Source: Apostichopus japonicus (Eukaryota; Echinodermata; Holothuroidea; Aspidochirotida; Stichopodidae). Taken from it: a stretch of 64,000 bases of DNA. Position 1 is the first letter of the stretch. Each line of letters begins with the position of its first letter. Positions 61,101 through 64,000 of this stretch are shown here, piece by piece. The stretch spans positions 20,101,054 to 20,165,053 of the forward strand of contig NC_092562.1 in assembly GCF_037975245.1 (NCBI RefSeq), read 5' to 3'. Under the pieces are notes generated by a model. It did not search any database. It saw only the letters and a list, made by a program, of their open reading frames with translations, and had not been told where the DNA came from. Made by a program: the position numbers and the translations under genes.

Positions 61101-63757
61101 TTTGATATTTTCTGTTCACTGCTATTGCTAGAAAAGGCATCATGTTTCATGCATACTTTCAGTTAACCATCAATGAAGAATTAACATAAATGTTGCTTTT
61201 CAATACAGAGTCACGGTATCACTTGCCCGATGTATCACCCTCGGAATTGGTCGTCAGTAAAACCAAAGATGAAGTTCTTTGTGTGCTCTTCATGAGAGAA
61301 CATGGAGGTGAGTTACTATAGTAACTAGAGTGCATGATTATAAAGTAGATAGAAATTCTGTAAAATATCAGAAAGCTCTCTGTTAAATTCTGTGAATGCT
61401 TACATCTCACTTGTACATGTATACAAACATGTGTGTGATCCATAAATTCACTGATAGACTGAACTTAAGTAACGTTTTGGTAAAATAATTCCCTAATTAA
61501 AAGTATACCTGTGTATTACAACTATAATATCGTTAATGTTTCATAATTATGTGATTATGTGCTGATTTTGGGCCTATATAGTGTGTAAGATTCAAATTGA
61601 GTTATGTTAAGTTAGTTATCGTTAAGTTATGTTAATTTAGTTATTGGTTAAGTTCACTGTTCTGAGCAGGTATTCGGGAAAGAATATTCCAGTTAGCTGC
61701 CATTTTTAGTAATCCCATGTGATTTGAGCATTTGAATTACCATTATCATTGTAATTCAAATAATTACAGCTTACACTACCTGAAATCAAATATACTTTCA
61801 TGTCTTAATATTAATTTAATTGTTGTCTTTAACAGGCTGTCCCTCCGCCATGAAGTTTTTTATGAAGTTGAAACAACAAGTTAGCCAACATTGGGATGCA
61901 AAGTTTGGGAAATTTATCATTAAAAAGGTGAGTCCACCCTGATATTTGCACCTCATCAGCCTAACATTCCTCCTTACCTACATGTAACAGGTAGATTCTT
62001 GCAGTCATATTTCACATCAAAGTAAAGTGGGAGACATTAAAGGGCTGCTTTCTTAAACTGTTCAATGTACTTTAAATTAAGTGAGGTACCGCAGTAAATC
62101 TTGTTTTTTTTCTTCTTCCTAGAATGAACCTTCAAATTCTTTACCTTCACAAGTGCCCGCCATTCGGTTCTACTCCTACTGGTCAAATAATCAGGTGTTT
62201 GCAGGACCTTGGACACAGAGAGCTTTAAAGAACCTTCTTAGTGAAGTGGTAATTAGCTCTTTGATACTGACAACGTCAGAAAGCAAAGCCACCCATGTTT
62301 GGAACATCCATCATGGAAGGTCAGAAGGGGGTGTTGGGAAGGCAGGGGGGGGGAGGATGGGTGATGATGGTAGGGTCCCAACACAATTTGTGTAAGAACA
62401 TAGCTGATATATTAGCCCATGTATATTTACAGCATCAGATCAGAGGTGGTATTGCTACCTATCTCCGTCCATCCTCAGATTAAGATTCTACAAGTTTTGG
62501 TAAAACATGGTGTTGCTGATTGCTAAACAAGGTGTAAGATTGATTCTATTGTGATAGGCAATAACTATAGGCCTGAGTTTAAAAGCAACATAACCTTTGA
62601 TTATGGTGTGGCAGCACCAAGTGATGGTCAATTAACTAAAGTACTGTTACTCCCTCAGGGTTGCAAATCTGTAAATACATTTCTTATAGTTCCAAAGAGA
62701 ACACTGATCCTCTGGCATGAAAAATCCAGCCAGCCTGGTAGGAATTAACTGAGTAATGGGAAGAAATAGGCCAATACAATAGATGGATTATTTTTGAGGG
62801 AATATCAGCTATTATTGAATTCTTTTTTTTAGATAACAACTACTAAAGCAATGAATATATAAGGATGTATGAGTTGATATCAGAGTTAATCAAAAGGCAT
62901 CTTTAAGTCATTCAGTTTAGCCTATAGTAACTTTTCAGTTCTTTTTCATTTTTTTTAAATTTTTGCTTTTCTTTGTGTCTTTTACAGTTGCATATTTACG
63001 AATCAAGAATTCCACTTTTGACTGAGGAGAAAGATTTATATGAATCACCAGAGTCATTGACACTGATTGTGTTTCTTCCGGACATCACGATCCAAAGTCT
63101 ATCACAAGAAGACATGCAGAAGGTAAAAAAAAGAACAACCAAACAACAAAATCAAATGTGATACAGATGTTGATGATGAGCAAGTTACCGTAGAAACAAA
63201 TCAGTCAAATCTTCTTCTTCTAGTCCAAAGGTGACTTCACAGAGCCACATAGGGCCTTTGTACATATGCTAATACTTTTTTTCAAAAATTATTTGTGTTT
63301 TGCAGTGTGTCATATGTTAGATTTGTGAACATATAACAATTTCTTCATGGATTCATTTTGAATAAAAAAAGAAATAAATATGCATCTTTTCACTGCAACT
63401 ACAATGGAACAATTATACATGTTTATGTATTTTCATATAAAAAAAATGATGTTGGGAAATGTAGGACATATGAATGACTAGCAAAGAATAACTCTATTAA
63501 TAATTGCCATATCTATTGCATTATTATTTCAACCATGTTTACTCTTTGTGATACCTAATATGATGTGTCATAACATATCCTTAAACATTTAACCAACTGT
63601 GATTTATTTCAACCTTGTTTTTATCTACAGTTAAGAAGTGAATTTGATTCCATCGCTTTCTTTATTCATCATTTCCATGGTAACGCCAAAGAGGAGACAA
63701 ACTCATTGCCAGAAAAATTTTTGATCAAAGAATCACCTTCAGCTATACTGTTTAATG
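58116..63757 (+). CDS. Secretory or ER protein with thioredoxin-like fold, 3' part outside window
   Basis: Exons are 58116-58188, 61209-61307, 61836-61927, 62123-62248, 62988-63122 and 63631-63757, all GT-AG with matching phases, giving 217 codons to the right edge. The N terminus is a signal peptide (MTIRYFISVALLIYAFQSST); an in-frame ATG at 58062 is an alternative start. The next part looks like a thioredoxin domain: a hydrophobic strand VLCVLFMREHGG, then CPSAMKFFMKLKQQ at the active-site helix position (a lone Cys, CxxA rather than CxxC), and VPAIRFYSYW with the usual cis-Pro before a strand. A second domain begins near LHIYESRIPLLTEE with strand LTLIVFLPD. I infer a PDI-family-like ER lumen protein without an active dithiol. 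TXNDC16 or another divergent member was considered but not established. Confidence 0.7.
58189..61208 (+). other. 3 kb intron 1 of the thioredoxin-like gene
   Basis: Contains a minus-strand tRNA-like and U2-like composite at about 59730-59990 and an AGGCC-type short repeat near 59117-59136. No other exon was recognised. Confidence 0.75.
59730..59990 (-). mobile_element. tRNA-like head followed by U2 snRNA-like sequence, probable composite SINE or pseudogene
   Basis: Reading the minus strand from right to left: an A-box-like AGCAGTAGAGTGGTCAG (near 59968-59984), a B-box-like GGTTCGATCT (59921-59930), about 50 bases of unknown sequence, then 59873-59837, which matches the 5' end of U2 snRNA (GGCCTTTTGGCTAAGATCA is exact; flanks TTCTT and TGTGTAG differ by single bases). 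Beyond that, similarity to U2 is lost, so it is not a functional U2 gene. No clear tail or target-site duplication was found. Confidence 0.55.
61308..63630 (+). other. Introns 2-5 of the thioredoxin-like gene
   Basis: Introns 61308-61835, 61928-62122, 62249-62987 and 63123-63630. A poly-G run lies near 62346-62353. Nothing else was recognised. Sequence after 63757 is the start of the next intron. Confidence 0.7.
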
Positions 63758-64000
63758 GTGAGTGTTTTTGATTACTTCATTACTTGAGTATTAAATACTT
63801 TAGCCTGTATATTAAAGCAGCTGGTTGGTTTTCACTTATTACCGAGACAAACCGTGGCCATAAGTAGTTACCAGCTCAGTAATCTAACCGATGGTACAGA
63901 GCATTTTAAATAGGTGGTAAATTTGGTGTCTCGGAATAACAAACACTGTTAGCTACCAAGGGGTAATTGGCCATTCAGTTTCTTAACCTGGCTGTGATGT

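Overview
This is eukaryotic, intron-rich nuclear DNA from an animal, not a microbial window. All recognisable genes are split by GT-AG introns, and the intervening DNA carries tRNA-derived SINEs with ATT tails, inverted-repeat elements, microsatellites and many G or C homopolymer tracts. The gene content (an invertebrate LAR-type receptor tyrosine phosphatase, a GILT thiol reductase, mitoribosomal protein L55) and the repeat style suggest a marine invertebrate. An echinoderm or another non-vertebrate deuterostome is my best guess, with low confidence.

Layout. Positions 1-42187, plus strand: most of one LAR-family (type IIa) receptor protein tyrosine phosphatase gene. I could place 29 consecutive coding exons, from the end of Ig domain 2 to the stop codon. 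They join in one frame to 1842 codons: end of Ig2, Ig3, nine FN3 domains, a juxtamembrane region with a basic cleavage site, a transmembrane helix, and phosphatase domains D1 and D2. Earlier exons (signal peptide, Ig1, start of Ig2) lie left of the window. A long 3' UTR probably runs to about 46.7 kb. Positions 48701-52582, minus strand: a complete five-exon GILT (IFI30) gene of 258 residues. Positions 53043-55906, plus strand: a complete three-exon MRPL55 gene of 129 residues, divergent from GILT across about 460 bp. Positions 58116 to the right edge, plus strand: the first six exons of a secretory or ER-lumen protein with thioredoxin-fold features, not identified further.

The genes are functionally unrelated (neuronal or adhesion signalling, lysosomal disulfide reduction, mitochondrial translation, probable ER thiol-family protein). 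There is no operon or shared pathway, only ordinary animal gene neighbourhood structure.

Most noteworthy: (1) tandem repeats starting exactly at a 5' splice site in two unrelated genes (LAR after Ig3, GILT after exon 4), so each intron carries copies of its own donor; (2) an Ala in place of the near-invariant Ser/Thr after the catalytic Arg in the D1 P-loop of LAR; (3) a 2.5 kb terminal-inverted-repeat element in the last LAR intron, packed with AGGTCA direct repeats spaced like nuclear-receptor elements; (4) a minus-strand tRNA-like plus U2 snRNA-like composite sequence. No CRISPR, phage or bacterial-type system is present.
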